From NCBI GenBank assembly GCA_039881145.1, contig JAYKKI010000023.1:6176501-6240500 (forward strand): DNA of 64,000 nt, in the 5' to 3' direction. The stretch comes from Druceiella hillmani. Taxonomy: Eukaryota; Arthropoda; Insecta; Lepidoptera; Hepialidae. The notes under the pieces were generated by a model, which worked only from the letters and a program-made list of their open reading frames with translations, was not told the origin of the DNA and searched no databases. Positions within the stretch are counted from its first letter, which is position 1. Each line of letters opens with the position of its first letter. Positions 22,745-33,930 of the stretch are shown here, in pieces. The position numbers and the translations under genes are program-made.

Positions 22745-24039
22745 ATTGAAAGAAGTGTGAAATTTTGTGTTATGGTCATGTCGCCAAAATATTTTTCGAA
22801 CTTTATATCGGATGAGATGTATTCGGTTTATATTAATGGGTGTTATTTATATATCACGTCAACACAATTCTGAATTTGACTCACATAATACGTAGGTCGT
22901 TATCAGAAAACGGTTGTTTTGCATGACGATAATTTTGTTGATAAAATTAAGCTGAGACCAACAAAAATTTTTAGAAGTCAAATTAAATCTTAAATTATGA
23001 AGTTAGTATTTTTCTTTTTGAATATAATTAATTGTAAACAATAAATAATATAGCAAATTAATACATTAAGCCATTACTTGGAATCCATAGTCAGACTTAC
23101 AATTTTGTATTACTAATATATTACATATGTTATATTAATCACGATTGAAACTTATAACAAATTAAAAGACAAGCACTAAAATCGAGACTTATTTTTATAT
23201 TCGATAATGTATATAATATCTATATTTACAATAAATATATTTTAAAGTAAAGTTCAATATTCTAAGTGTTCTTTACAAGTTTCAGTATAATGAAATAAAA
23301 AAAAATTTTAACTTGAAAATTGGACTTGCCTCTTATAGTAGTTATTTAAAGATCACGTGATTCTTTAATACAGATTTATTTTGGATAAATTTAATATTTC
23401 CTGAATATTGTGCATAATCTGCACTATTTTTTAAATTTTTTCGTACTTTCAGAATTTTAACACATTCGTTGAAAAGTTATAGGAGGGGGGAAGAACTTTT
23501 TAAGAACATAGAAGCGCGTGTCTTGCCAATATTGGCTTAAACATAGAAGTAATTTCAAAACTTCTGTATCATTTTTAAGACCTATATAACACACCTTTGG
23601 GCACCGGATATGTTTTTTTGTCCCTCAGTTCCAAATATAGAGCGCTACCTCTAACATATATATACATTTTCTTTTCATAATCCCACTATTTCATTATATA
23701 GCGGTTCACAGAAGATACCTACTATCCTAATTTCATCTAAATAGTACCAATAGACTCCGAGTAAAATACCTGTGATATAATATACGGACAGACAGGATAG
23801 ACAAACAGAACCCTAAAATGAGGCTTCCTACTTTTTATCCTATATGTGCTATGCCTAAACTGCAAGTAAACGTTTATTTCTTTCTATCCTTAATATGTCA
23901 TTTCTTACGTGTTTTTTGTTAAATGTTAAACATTTAGAATTTTATATGACATTTTCCATAATAATTGCGCATCGGAAATTGTTTATTCTGTTTTTTTTTT
24001 CAATTACTTTTCCTCTACTAGACTCGATAGAATCATATA
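22745..24039. other. AT-rich DNA with a possible dispersed-repeat fragment
   Basis: No gene is seen. At about 23580-23840 a segment with CTAATTTCATCTAAATAGTA and then ACGGACAGACAGGATAGAC resembles the 3' part of common insect interspersed repeats, but the boundaries cannot be set. Confidence 0.4.
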
Positions 24040-24370
24040 TCGGTATTGGAACATCACTGATCTTTTAAAATTTATTTTGATACTTCATCAGCTTATTCTG
24101 TTGCCACTAAAGAAATAATTTTAGTGGAAACGGGGGTTTGGCGCAAAAATGAGAAACAAATTATATTTTGTGTGCGAGGTAATATTTGTTCCCTTTTTTT
24201 CTTTTGGATATTGTATAACAATTAAAGTGTATTTAATTCAATTTCAAGTTTCTTAAGAACTCCCATAATACCAAAAACAATTTTTATTGTTTATATCATG
24301 CATATACAGAAAATATATAAAGACAAAAGCAGTCAACCATTGACTTCGCGATGTCACATCCAGATATCTG
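24040..24370 (+). repeat. Dispersed repeat family R, copy 1
   Basis: It shares ordered blocks with 27768-28090: GAACATCACTG / GAGACATCACTGG, GGTTTGGCGCAAAAAT / GGTTTTGACGCAAAAAT, GTGCGAGGTAATATTTGTTCCC / a near match, and ATCATGCATATACA / ATCATGCATGTACA. Both copies are in the same orientation and diverged. I do not recognise the family. Confidence 0.6.
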
Positions 24371-24777
24371 AAGATTTTAATAAAAAATTTTGTATTTTTT
24401 CTATGAGGTACAGACAATTAAGAGAGAATTTAACGTTCATTCATTGTCGCACTTAGGAAGGTAAGGTCGAATATGATTCAGGTAAAATATTTTGTGACTT
24501 TAAAAAAACATGAAAATATGGAAAGACTATCTACAAGCTGGAAAAATATATTCAATATTGTGCAGTTGCCGTTCAAATGCAACTCGACAGCAAAAACCTT
24601 TACGTATGGAAACTATGTAAGTTTTCTATTTATCTTAAATATTAATTTTCCCCTGGAAAATCGTAAAAAGTTAAATGGAATTATTTAAGTCATTTGACTA
24701 ATACTTATAAAGTGTTATCAAGAAATTGATAAAAGTTAAAAAAATATTTGTACCACGTAAAATTTTATTAAATTACT

Positions 24778-25050
24778 AACTATGCCTACGACTTCGTTTG
24801 TGTTTAATTAGGAAAACATGTTTTTGTTTATTTTTTGCTTATATGTTACTTCTGGGTATATACCAGTACTCTACCAATTTTTTTAAAATGCTTCCAGTAG
24901 ATTTCGGATGACACCCGCCCAAATTTACATACAGACAGACACAAATTCGAAAGAAAAGGTTTTCTGTTATTATCGTTTATGCTAAATCAATCACTTCTTT
25001 TATTGTCTATGCATAGAATTCACATTGTTACAATTTTTTATAGGTACAGA
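24778..25050 (+). repeat. Degenerate interspersed repeat, copy 3
   Basis: It matches the repeat at 12905-13190. It opens TACTAACTATGCCTACGACT and closes with CATAGAATTCACATTGTTAC followed by a short T-rich stretch. The middle contains a run of CAGACAGACACA. The orientation is the same as the other two copies. Confidence 0.55.
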
Positions 25051-25326
25051 TTACGGACTGTATAAATACTAAACAACCCACGAGTGACTCAACTATGTGC
25101 TTACAAAATCGATTGGATGCCGCTGCCCCAGTTCAGATAATATTTTATCGATTTAAAATAAGATAAATTTGTTTAATGTCAAAAAAAAACACCCACAAAT
25201 CTCTGATTTTAAAGTTACGTAACCAAAATAAATTGAAAAATTGTATTGTCAACCTCTAAAGAAAATTTTTATCCATTGTTTTAATAGCCTTTAAACAATT
25301 GCGTAATTAATGGCCACATAATATTG

Positions 25327-25329
<3 letters not shown>

Positions 25330-25411
<82 letters not shown>

Positions 25412-25418
25412 CATATAC

Positions 25419-25489
<71 letters not shown>
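25330..25489. repeat. Compound (AT)n microsatellite, about 160 bp
   Basis: Alternating AT runs are interrupted by a few GTAT and ACAT variants. Apparent reading frames of Ile-Tyr repeats across it are artefacts of the repeat. It can form cruciform or slipped structures. Confidence 0.95.
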
Positions 25490-25494
<5 letters not shown>

Positions 25495-25499
25495 TATTG

Positions 25500-26730
25500 A
25501 ATATCATTTCAGCTTTAATTTTGACTTAGCTATTGAAAAATAAAAATTGTTCCAAGAAAATATTGTTAAATAATTTAAAAGGTATAAAATTAAAAAAAAA
25601 ATTAATGCTATGAATTAATTATTTCACCATTTATGCCATATTTCTTATTAGGGAGACTAGAAATACTCAGTGGTCACCACGTGTATGGCAGCATTAAGTA
25701 ATACATATTTTGCATTGACGTACAGGGAGCTATGTTTTACCTTCCACTTAAATCAAAATAAACAAACCAGGTTAAGGTACAGACATATTAAAGATCAAAC
25801 AACCCTCTTATCGGCTATTTTTCTACAAACTTATTTTACTGTAACTAAAATGAAACTGATAATTATGGCTCTAAATCGCAATTTAAACAAAACACAACGT
25901 TAACAACTAACTACCAATTTTCTTAGAAAAAGAGACAAAATTACTAATTTATTATTTAATAAACTTACATTATTTCATGGAAAAATTTATTTCAGTGTTT
26001 TGGAAAAAAAATCATATTGTGTGCCGAATATGCGATTTTCCTGCCAAACTAACACACGCCCGCCCGACCGTTTAATCAATTTGATATTTACCATTAAGCA
26101 CAAAAATCTTCCAACCTTACGCCCCAGATCAACTCAAATCCGATAGCACCCGGACCGTCGCTGTGAAAAGACGGCCTTATTTACCATGTGATACGCGTGA
26201 AAAGGAACTGTTTTTTGCTGTCGCTGTTTGATATTGGGCTCGAACGTCACTCCGCATACAGATCATCACTTGAAATATTATATACCCCCAGACGTGATAC
26301 CTAACTCACGCACCCCGCCCTTCGCACGCACCGCCCGGGCAGATGTTTGTTTATGTGTTTGATATTTTTTTCTTTCACTTTTAGGAGACCAAAGTTTGAA
26401 GAGGGTATTGTGCGATCGAAGGAATTGTTGGCGCGATTGATTCGGGCCTCGCCGTGTAGAGAAATTTGGCGATGTTTTGAAAGTTCTCTGGTTTTTTTTC
26501 GCTCATTATTTCACTTTCATAGAAATGAAATACATTAAAAATATTGACTTAATTTAAAACGGAGTGAATAAAAGGATTAAAATATGTTTAACTTACAATT
26601 AATGGTAACTGTAATTTTAAACCAAAAGATGTAAATCATGTTTATGATTTAATAATTTCAATGGACTGCTATTAATATTTATGTGATTTCGTAAATTGTT
26701 ATGATTTATTTCAGCACCTGCAATAGTTGA
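25500..26730. other. Intergenic, no recognised gene; GC-richer island at 26040-26490
   Basis: The island at about 26040-26490 contains CGCCCGCCCGACC and CACCCCGCCCTTCGCACGC, unlike the AT-rich surroundings. Inside it, CTTTCACTTTTAG at 26378-26390 looks like a splice acceptor followed by about 50 open codons (RPKFEEGIVRSKELLARLIR...), but no donor follows. I cannot call a gene. Confidence 0.4.
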
Positions 26731-26731
26731 A

Positions 26732-26745
26732 GCACACACACACAC

Positions 26746-26827
<82 letters not shown>

Positions 26828-26828
26828 C
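26732..26828. repeat. Compound (CA)n(TA)n(TG)n microsatellite
   Basis: A CA run, then a TA run of about 70 bases, then a TG run. The whole is close to a perfect palindrome and could extrude as a hairpin. Confidence 0.92.
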
Positions 26829-27054
26829 TATGTATATACGTACTGACGGCTTATTTTTATAGGCGTCTTGATTTTTCGTCAACTTACTTCATTTTATATA
26901 GACTACACTTAACTGTAACTTTTTTATCGTAAAGAGTTTAAACTACCTCATACATATATTTAAGTACAAGATTCTTTGAAATCTGAAAGTTGTTAAGGAA
27001 ATTTTGTGAAATATTTTCAAATTGTAATACTACAGATGACTAAACAAAGATACA

Positions 27055-27230
27055 AAATAAACGTAGTTGCCTAGGTGGATATACTTCCTTAAGTAAACAT
27101 AGTTGCTTAGATAAGCGTATTTCTCTAAGTAGACATAGTTCCGTTGATAGACATAATTCCCCATGTAGGCACAGTTTACTAGATACTCGTAGATATAGTT
27201 TACTAGATTGATATAGTACCCTTGGTTGAT
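27055..27230 (-). repeat. 18-bp imperfect minisatellite
   Basis: About eight imperfect 18-bp units. Read on the minus strand in one frame they give a repeated hexapeptide of the type x-x-N/K-Y-V-Y (MGNYVY, QRNYVY, LEKYAY, LSNYVY, LRKYIH, LGNYVY). Because 18 is a multiple of 3, the open frame follows from the repeat and does not show coding. The 96-codon frame across it (27320-27030) has no other support. Confidence 0.75.
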
Positions 27231-27483
27231 AGAGCTGTGTAAAAAATATAACCGGATAAAAAATTGAAGTAAGAATATTCTGTTTGACCATTTGAATTGT
27301 GACTTACAAAAGTGAAACAAAATAGACTAATAATTATTGATCACACTTAGATTTCATATTTCTCATTTCTAAACTAAATAAAAATTTGGAATATATTTGG
27401 CGTTAATTTTGTAGAAATTCATTATTCACAATTAAACGAAATTACGTGATGTAGTATTATTTCTACTATCTTTAATTTCTTTA

Positions 27484-27524
27484 CCACGACCTAGTTTTCG
27501 TTGTATTACAACATCTTCAGGTGG
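27484..27524 (-). ncRNA. Hammerhead ribozyme-like motif, left arm
   Basis: The same elements as in the right arm on the opposite strand: CCAC (27524-27521), CTGAAGA, the stem II hairpin, GAAA, GTC and GTGG (27487-27484). The base after GAAA is A here instead of C, which weakens the already minimal stem III. The extra U beside stem II is shared. Confidence 0.45.
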
Positions 27525-27573
27525 GATATTAACAAATATCTACAGGTGGGATATTAGCATCTTTGCTAATATC

Positions 27574-27614
27574 CCACCTGAAGATGTTGTAATACAACGA
27601 AACCTAGGTCGTGG
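27574..27614 (+). ncRNA. Hammerhead ribozyme-like motif, right arm
   Basis: CCAC (27574-27577) can pair with GTGG (27611-27614) as stem I. The core CTGAAGA (27578-27584) fits the hammerhead consensus CUGANGA. Stem II is GTTGT/ACAAC with a three-base loop. GAAA is at 27599-27602. Stem III is a minimal ACC/GGT pair region, and the predicted cleavage follows the C of GTC at 27610. One extra U sits between the CUGANGA box and stem II, which is not canonical and may weaken or abolish activity. Stem III is very short, as in the small type I hammerheads reported from Penelope-like elements and retrozymes, which often act as dimers. Confidence 0.5.
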
Positions 27615-27767
27615 TAAAGAAATTAAAGATATTAGAAATAATACTACATCACGTAGATTCATTTAATTGTAAGTAAAAAATCCTAAATCAATCCACGCGA
27701 TTAATATAAGGACTGATTTCTACATCGCAAGTTAAGTTAACTCTGGCGCCATCTATTAGATCCAGTT

Positions 27768-28090
27768 GGTAGTGGTATTGAGACATCACTGGCATTTAAA
27801 ATATTATTAAACTACTTTTTCAGCCTGCTTAGTTATACTAAGTAAATAAAAATAGTGAAAAACAGGGTTTTGACGCAAAAATTTTAAATACTTATATTTT
27901 GTCTGCGAGGTAATATTTATTCCCTTCTTTCTTATCGATATTGCATGAAGATTAAAACATACATCGGTTGATTTCTAGCATTCTACGAAGGCACATAATA
28001 CTGTAGACTATTAAATATATTTTTTACTTACATCATGCATGTACAAACAAACAAATAAAAATAAAAGCAATGTATCATTTTCCTCGTAGA
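27768..28090 (+). repeat. Dispersed repeat family R, copy 2
   Basis: Matches 24040-24370 in ordered blocks and in the same orientation. It is followed by an ACAAACAAACAAAT-type simple sequence and by CAAATAGATAGACAGACAAAC, a tail type often seen in insect interspersed repeats. Confidence 0.55.
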
Positions 28091-28139
28091 GCACTAAGTT
28101 ATCCTACATTTATATTAGGGCGCACATACAAACAAATAG

Positions 28140-29680
28140 ATAGACAGACAAACAAACAAATAAACCCGTTAAGTATGAATGGAACTTACACTATAAGTTT
28201 TTCGTACACACTTAAGGCACCTCTAAACATTTAATAGTATATTTACTTAAGTACTTAAAAATGCTGATATTATTTTTCATCATCCATATTACCGACTTAT
28301 GTACCAAAGTCGAAGGATATAGCCCTTCGAGAAGCGACCTATAATTTTTTATGAATTCTCACTGAGGAAGTGCATAAGTGACAAAATTGATGAATTTTAA
28401 TACAATATATCTCAGGAAGTAATATTGATACAAAATTCAAATTTATAACATATATTTGTCTTCTCACGTACTAAAAAGAATTTTCCAGCATTTCACAAAT
28501 TCTGGAATTTCCCCAAATTAACCTAAATTTGTTTATGTATATTTTTGCTTAGTATTGCAATGATAAGAATTGTACTTGTTTCTGTTTAAGCGTACTCACC
28601 ATGGCAATCCCGCCATAAATTCAAATTAATATTTTCCGCCGACGACGCTTGGACTTTCCTAGTCATAAAATATAATTGTTACCCTTATATTCCGTATTGG
28701 CACTGCGCATATCACACACCTATTTTATACACACAGAAACGCGAACGTGCAATTTAGATGGTGCGGTGTTTGTTTAGACCGTCTATTAGTTTGAAGCTTT
28801 CTCTTTTCTACTCATTATTTTGTTTCACATTTTCCTTATTTTCGTAAGCGATGATAAGTAATGAAGTAAAAATTAAAAACGATTATAAAGTTAATAATCT
28901 CATATTTTGTAATACGCGGCCCGGGATATTTACAAGTATGTATGGTACAGCATTACATAATCGTTGTCAATTACTTAACCGCCACCAAAATAAATAGCGA
29001 CGGAAAAAGATAAAATAATCATAATTAATAATTAAATTCTAAGAGTTTGTTTGGATCTAAATAGCAAACAAAGAAGGTATGAATAGTAAATCTTCTATTA
29101 CGTTCTTAGAACAAATTAAATCGAAGTTTCAGTTAATGTCAAAAGTCACAGACTAATTATATTGTTAAAATTTATTTCAATATTGTAACAATTAAGTTTT
29201 TCTGCTTAATAATGTATTTTTCCTCCAATATTACGCCTTTTACTGCGTCAGAAATATTAAACTTTTTGCAATATTTAACAAAACATTATTTAGTATTTTA
29301 TTGAAGAGGATTTAACTCATCAATAATCTGTTTCTTCTTGGCCCTACGGCATTAATTACTGAATATTGTATCCATCTGGAAATGTCTCCAGCGCTCCATC
29401 ATCCAACGGTGCTTGATCAGCCTATTTCATAGCTTTTGTCAATGGGGGCCTTGTGTGTCTGTCGATTTCGTCTGAGCAGCGGTTAAGCGCTCGCTTTCTT
29501 ATTAGCTTTCCCTCGACCAACCATCAAAACTTTCGCGAACGTCTCTGCGTATAACCGAAGAATTGAACTACTTTTTAGCAACTGTTCTGAATTACTTTTT
29601 AGTGGTCGACAGTATGGTTTTAATCCCCAGTTTTTCAAAAGTAGATCTTATTAAATAGTCTTATTTTCTCTTTTTTCCTG
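28140..29680. other. AT-rich DNA, no recognised gene
   Basis: No supported feature. A moderate-GC stretch at about 29330-29560 contains GAGCAGCGGTTAAGCGCTCGC, which superficially resembles a tRNA A-box region, but no T-arm or acceptor stem follows. Another at about 28600-28760 is unrecognised. Confidence 0.45.
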
Positions 29681-29688
29681 TATTATAT

Positions 29689-30159
29689 TGGGCATTTCAC
29701 ATCAAGAAATTTGTTCAATTAATTGGGGCCAATTGTACTCCTAGTGGAGACAAAAGTGAACACATAATATTTTTTTACATGATGTTTATTTGTCAAGTTA
29801 TGGGCTTCTAAAAAATTGTTTAACTTGAAATTAGGATTTTTTGGAAGTAGTTTTTCGAATATTAAAAAAATGCAATAAAACATTAAACTTAGCTATTTGT
29901 ATACAAAATTTCTTGTCCTTTTTACAAATGAAGTCAATTTAGAAAACAATTTTTTTTTCATGTGCAAAACCGGAAGTAAATATTTCAAAAGAAAATTTTG
30001 GAAAATTCGACTAATTTTTAAATTTATTTTTTAACTTCAAAATATAGCTTAAAGTATAGTTATAATACACCAGGAATGGGATTGCCTTAATTAAGGAGAT
30101 AGGTAAATTAATGTACATACATGTCGCACTCAGTATAATGAAAGGTGCTAGTTTATGTC
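29689..30159 (+). repeat. Left terminal inverted repeat
   Basis: About 470 bp, matching the reverse complement of 32056-32546. Landmarks are the GGGCATTTCAC terminus, a central block with TAGCTTAAAGTATAGTTATAA and an inner block ATTAATGTACATACATGTCG. Small indels separate the two arms, so the element is not newly inserted. Confidence 0.85.
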
Positions 30160-30499
30160 AGTTAATTTGCGAATTATTAAATTAAGACAAGACGATATTA
30201 ACATTTATCATTCTGTTTAAGTGTATTTAAGCTCTAACAAAGATCAGAGGTAGTTCTTATTTAAATAAAAAATATTAATACCTTGATAAATATAAGTTCT
30301 AATAGAAATATTAGAAGGAAGAAGTAAAAAAATATGTTTTAATAACAAAACGCGACTAGTAACGCCATCTCTTAGCTGTGAGGGGATTTAACATTTATGC
30401 TAAAAAGAGATTTAAGTATGACGCCGCGCCATTTTGAATTCCCGTCATTGTTTTAGTTGTGGCTCTGATCTCTTAGCGACTGTTGCTCGACAATTTATA

Positions 30500-31776
30500 A
30501 TGGCTCCGTATGGCAATCTATCTTTTAATCCATTTCACCTGATTAATCATTCAAAGTTTAAAGATTTAAGAAAGATTTCTTTGTCTTTAGTGTAAAAGTG
30601 GGGATGTCCAGCAAATGTTTACATGTGTGCATCCTGCATGAAACGACTTTTAAACAAAACTCCCCCAGTAGCAAACGAAGATATTGCGCAAAGCAGTCAA
30701 ACATTGAATGAACTTTCACAAAACACCCAAGATACCCCATTCATTCCCAAATACAAATTTAAACATAATTCTACCCAAACGGATACAGCAATAGATAACG
30801 AAAACATTTGAAAGCAGCTAAAGGGGAAGTTTAATAAGCCATGTACTTCTGCTTCTATGAAAATCATGATACTGACCATAGCACCTAAGTCATGGAGTAA
30901 AAATAAACTTGCGGAAGAGTTTGGAACAACCAGGAAACAAGCAAAAAAAGCAAAGCAGCTTGTAGATCAGTTTGATATCTTGGCATCTCCAAACTCACGT
31001 GGTGGTCGTAAACTACTTACTATCGCATATCAAAAACTTGGTTAAATATTTTTATCTTCGAGAAGACGTTAGTCAAATAATACGTGGTAAAAAAGATTTT
31101 ATATCTGTTAAATTAGATGATGGGAAAATAACACACATACAATAACAACTTCTGATGTGCAACATTAATGAACTTTATCAGAAGTTCAAGGAAGAATATC
31201 CGAACTTTCAAGTAGGTTTAAGAAAGTATTTTACTCTAAGATCCAAACATTGTGTCCTTGCTGGTGACCTACTATGTGTTTGTACTATACTATGTGTTTG
31301 TACTTACCACCAAAGGTGAAGCTAATGTTGAATGGTGGAGACATAGCAAATCTTACAGCTGGAACTACCATGGAACTTTCGATTTATAAGGATTGACTTC
31401 GCTAGATGATGGGTTCCAATCCAACACGGACGTGTCATTTAATGACTGCAAAAACACCGCCAAATTAAAGTTGTAAACAAATCATTAGTGTTGTTGTCTT
31501 GTCCTGGCTTAAGTGGAATTCGTGATTTGAAGATCATATTCGATAACAATCAAGTGACAGAGGTGCAATTTGAAAAGTGGCTAGTGCGTGTGCAAGCCTA
31601 CAAGTACCTGCAAGTAAATCGATCATTTCACCAATGATATTCATCGTGAAAGGATTTTCTTACAACTCCGGTTTGATTCTGCAATCACGATTCCAGGAAC
31701 TAAAAAGTTGCATGCCTTTATTCCAACAAAGGAAGGTCTTCTTGTAAAGAAAAACAGTCCCAGCGTAGATTTTTAA
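30500..31776 (+). pseudogene. Transposase-like gene of the long-TIR element, broken
   Basis: From an ATG at 30500 the frame reads MAPYGNLSFNPFHLINHSKF, then a TAA (30593-30595), a CxxC segment (VYMCASCMKRLLN), a TGA (30809-30811) and then IMILTIAPKSWSKNKLAEEF, probably a DNA-binding helix region. It shifts frame after about 31040 and continues as VKYFYLREDVSQIIRGKKDF and LRSKHCVLAGDLLCVCT. Near 31270 CTATGTGTTTGTACTATA is duplicated. A further shifted part reads LMLNGGDIANLTAGTTMELS. After about 31600 only the C-terminal piece (FDSAITIPGTKKLHAFIPTK...) remains, so much of the usual catalytic region appears deleted. I recognise the order from uncharacterised arthropod and Hydra proteins. The element could move only with help from another copy. 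Confidence 0.7.
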
Positions 31777-32055
31777 TGTAAAATTGTTAAAATTATAAAA
31801 TAAAATCCTTTTGATGTTTTATTATGTCATTTCATTTAATTATCATTAAAATATCACAGCAGTTTTTAGTATTTGTAGTATTAGTAGTGTTTAGTAGTTG
31901 CGGTTGATTACCCCTACCCTAATATAGAAACTAACAAACAAACCTTACTTTATTTCATTATAAAATTAACACTGAATACTATACTAATACTATGTACTAA
32001 TATATTCTAATAAACACTAAAATACTAAATAATGTCTCTTTTCCCCCAATCGGCG

Positions 32056-32546
32056 GACATAAACTAGTGCCTATCATCATACTGAGAGCGACATGTATGT
32101 ACATTAATTTACCTATCTTCTTAATTAATGCAGATCCCATCTTAAAACTTCTGGTGTATTATAACTATAGTTTAAGCTATATTTTGAAGCAAACATTTTT
32201 TTTTTAAATTGGTCGAATTTTCCAAAATGTTGTTTTGAAATATTCACTTCCGGTTTTGCACTTGAAATTTTTTTTTCTGTATTGATTTCTTTTTTAAAAA
32301 GAACAAGAAATTGTCTATACGAAGCGCTAAGTTTAATATTTTATTGTATTTTTTTAGTATTAGAAAAACTACTTCCAAAAACTCCAAATTTCAAATTAGA
32401 CTGTTTTTAGAAGCCCATAAATTGACAAATAAATAAAAAAAATATTGTGTGTCCATTTTTGTATCTACCAGGAGTATAATTGGTCCCAATATGAACAAAT
32501 TTCAGAACCTCACTTTTTTTCCTGTCCGTTTGACGTGAAATGCCCC
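32056..32546 (-). repeat. Right terminal inverted repeat
   Basis: Partner of 29689-30159. The inner part reads CGACATGTATGTACATTAAT and the outer part ends TGACGTGAAATGCCC. The extra length comes from several small insertions. Confidence 0.85.
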
Positions 32547-32550
32547 ATAT

Positions 32551-33811
32551 AGAATGTCATGAACTTAAATTAATTCTATATCAATGATATCTCATTTATC
32601 GAAACTGATGTTTGCGGAGTCCAATTAATCTAAAGTTATTCATATATTTTTTTTAGATGCACATAATACACAGACACACGTATATTTTTACGTATATACA
32701 TGCATGAATACAAATTACGTTTCGTCTTTTGGCTTAGCCATAGTCAGGCTTTAAGTATACTTAGCAGGCTTTAAGTTTACTTAGTATACTTAGAGCTTAC
32801 AGGGCTTAAGTAGTTTTATAGAATGTTCACATTTTGTATCTAACTACTAATATTCTACACGCTATATATATTGGTATATACTCTGTATATTAATTTACCT
32901 ACCTACCATAGTACTGATGTTTAGTAATTTCATGCATTTGTTCATGACTCTACTTACTTATCTATCTACAAACTAATGTTTTAGTTGCTTCTTGTCGCTG
33001 TTTGTATATACCTGTACATACTCACTTACCTATTTACTTTGTTACTGTTTTTCTTATGTTAAAAAAATATATACTTGATGAGTTTTTTCCCCACCACTAA
33101 AGAGTTTCTATAACGTCCTTGCGGCTCCATCATTTTACCCGTTTCGATTAAAGATCAATTTTATACGGCCCTAAGTCGTGTCTCTTAGATTATTATTAGA
33201 CTTACATCCTTCAAACTGTCATGGCACCTGTGCTATGCAGTGTTGTGGAATTCTACTATATATCGTCAATATCAATGGTTCGATTCTAACCAAATTTTGG
33301 GCATAAGAGGATGGGGCCATAAGAGAAATATACTTACCGTCCCAAATAAAAAAGGATTATATAAATTGGTTGATAAATGCCAGAGATATGAGGTGACATA
33401 AACAAAAAAATACAGTCAAATTGAGAATATTCTCCTTTTTGAGGTCGGTTAAAGGTTTTTACTATTATGAAACAGTGTTAAGAGGTTGAACCTAAACTAC
33501 CATAATACTCAATTCTGATAATAGATAAAGGGAATTAGAAAAACGAAAAAAGAGAAGTAATTTTTTTTGGATAATTTAATTTTTTTTCAATAAACGAAAT
33601 TAAAAATATTAGATGTAACGAAAAGAGATGCATATGCAATAATAGTAGCAAGATGCATATGCGTAATATTGGTGGACATTAAATATAGCAAGTCATCATT
33701 ATTGTGCCTGATAATGGACTAAAGATACCGTACAAATTTTGTCATGCTCAACTATATTCGTACTTTGAATTATTGTCAGTGTTTGTATAAATTGGCGGAC
33801 AGAGGGCGTTA
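32551..33811. other. AT-rich DNA with short repeats
   Basis: No gene is seen. CAGGCTTTAAGT, one base, TACTTAG occurs twice at about 32744-32783. On the minus strand near 32750-32712 the order CTGACTATGGC...GCC...GAAACGTAATTT resembles a decayed hammerhead-type motif of the kind found in Penelope-like elements, but the core is broken (CUGACUA). Confidence 0.45.
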
Positions 33812-33930
33812 TACAGAGTGTCCAGTGGCAGATTTCAAAGTTTGCACAAACATAGTTTCTGAACGCAACACATAAGAGGGGCGCGGGGGGCGTCGTTAGA
33901 AGCGCAAGCGGTGCGGATGTTTTAGTAGCC

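Larger units (their letters stand above)
27440..27656. repeat. Foldback with two head-to-head hammerhead-like arms
   Basis: The left arm (about 27443-27530) and right arm (about 27567-27655) are nearly perfect reverse complements of about 88 bp. Between them a partial third copy of GGTGGGATATTA lies at about 27545-27556. Each arm, read outward from the centre, contains the order CCAC, CTGAAGA, a GTTGT/ACAAC hairpin, GAAA, a short stem, GTC and GTGG. The arrangement suggests two copies of one repeat in inverted orientation. Penelope-like retroelements are known to carry hammerhead motifs in their terminal repeats and to integrate in inverted arrangements, so a Penelope relic is the leading, unproven, explanation. 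Confidence 0.75.
29689..32546 (+). mobile_element. DNA transposon with about 470-bp terminal inverted repeats
   Basis: The outer ends are GGGCATTTCACATCAA on the left and its near-complement ending GAAATGCCC on the right. The inverted similarity runs inward to about 30159 on the left and 32056 on the right, diverged by roughly a fifth. ATAT flanks both ends (29685-29688 and 32547-32550), consistent with a 4-bp target-site duplication, although TATA is an equally good reading. A broken transposase-like gene lies inside. The protein family is widespread in arthropods and cnidarians as uncharacterised proteins. I suspect a superfamily with 4-bp duplications, such as Sola, but cannot show it. Confidence 0.85.

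Noticed and set aside
25307..25507. Minus-strand open frame of repeated Ile-Tyr
   Set aside because: It is a translation of the (AT)n microsatellite and has no coding content.
26391..26538. Possible exon after CTTTCACTTTTAG
   Set aside because: The acceptor-like site and about 50 open codons are present, but there is no donor, no conserved counterpart and no recognisable motif.
29440..29560. tRNA-like sequence GAGCAGCGGTTAAGCGCTCGC
   Set aside because: Only an A-box-like part is present; there is no T-arm, no acceptor stem and no anticodon arm.
32712..32752. Minus-strand hammerhead-like sequence with GAAACG
   Set aside because: The core reads CUGACUA instead of CUGANGA and the stems are not well formed. 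It is at best a decayed relic.
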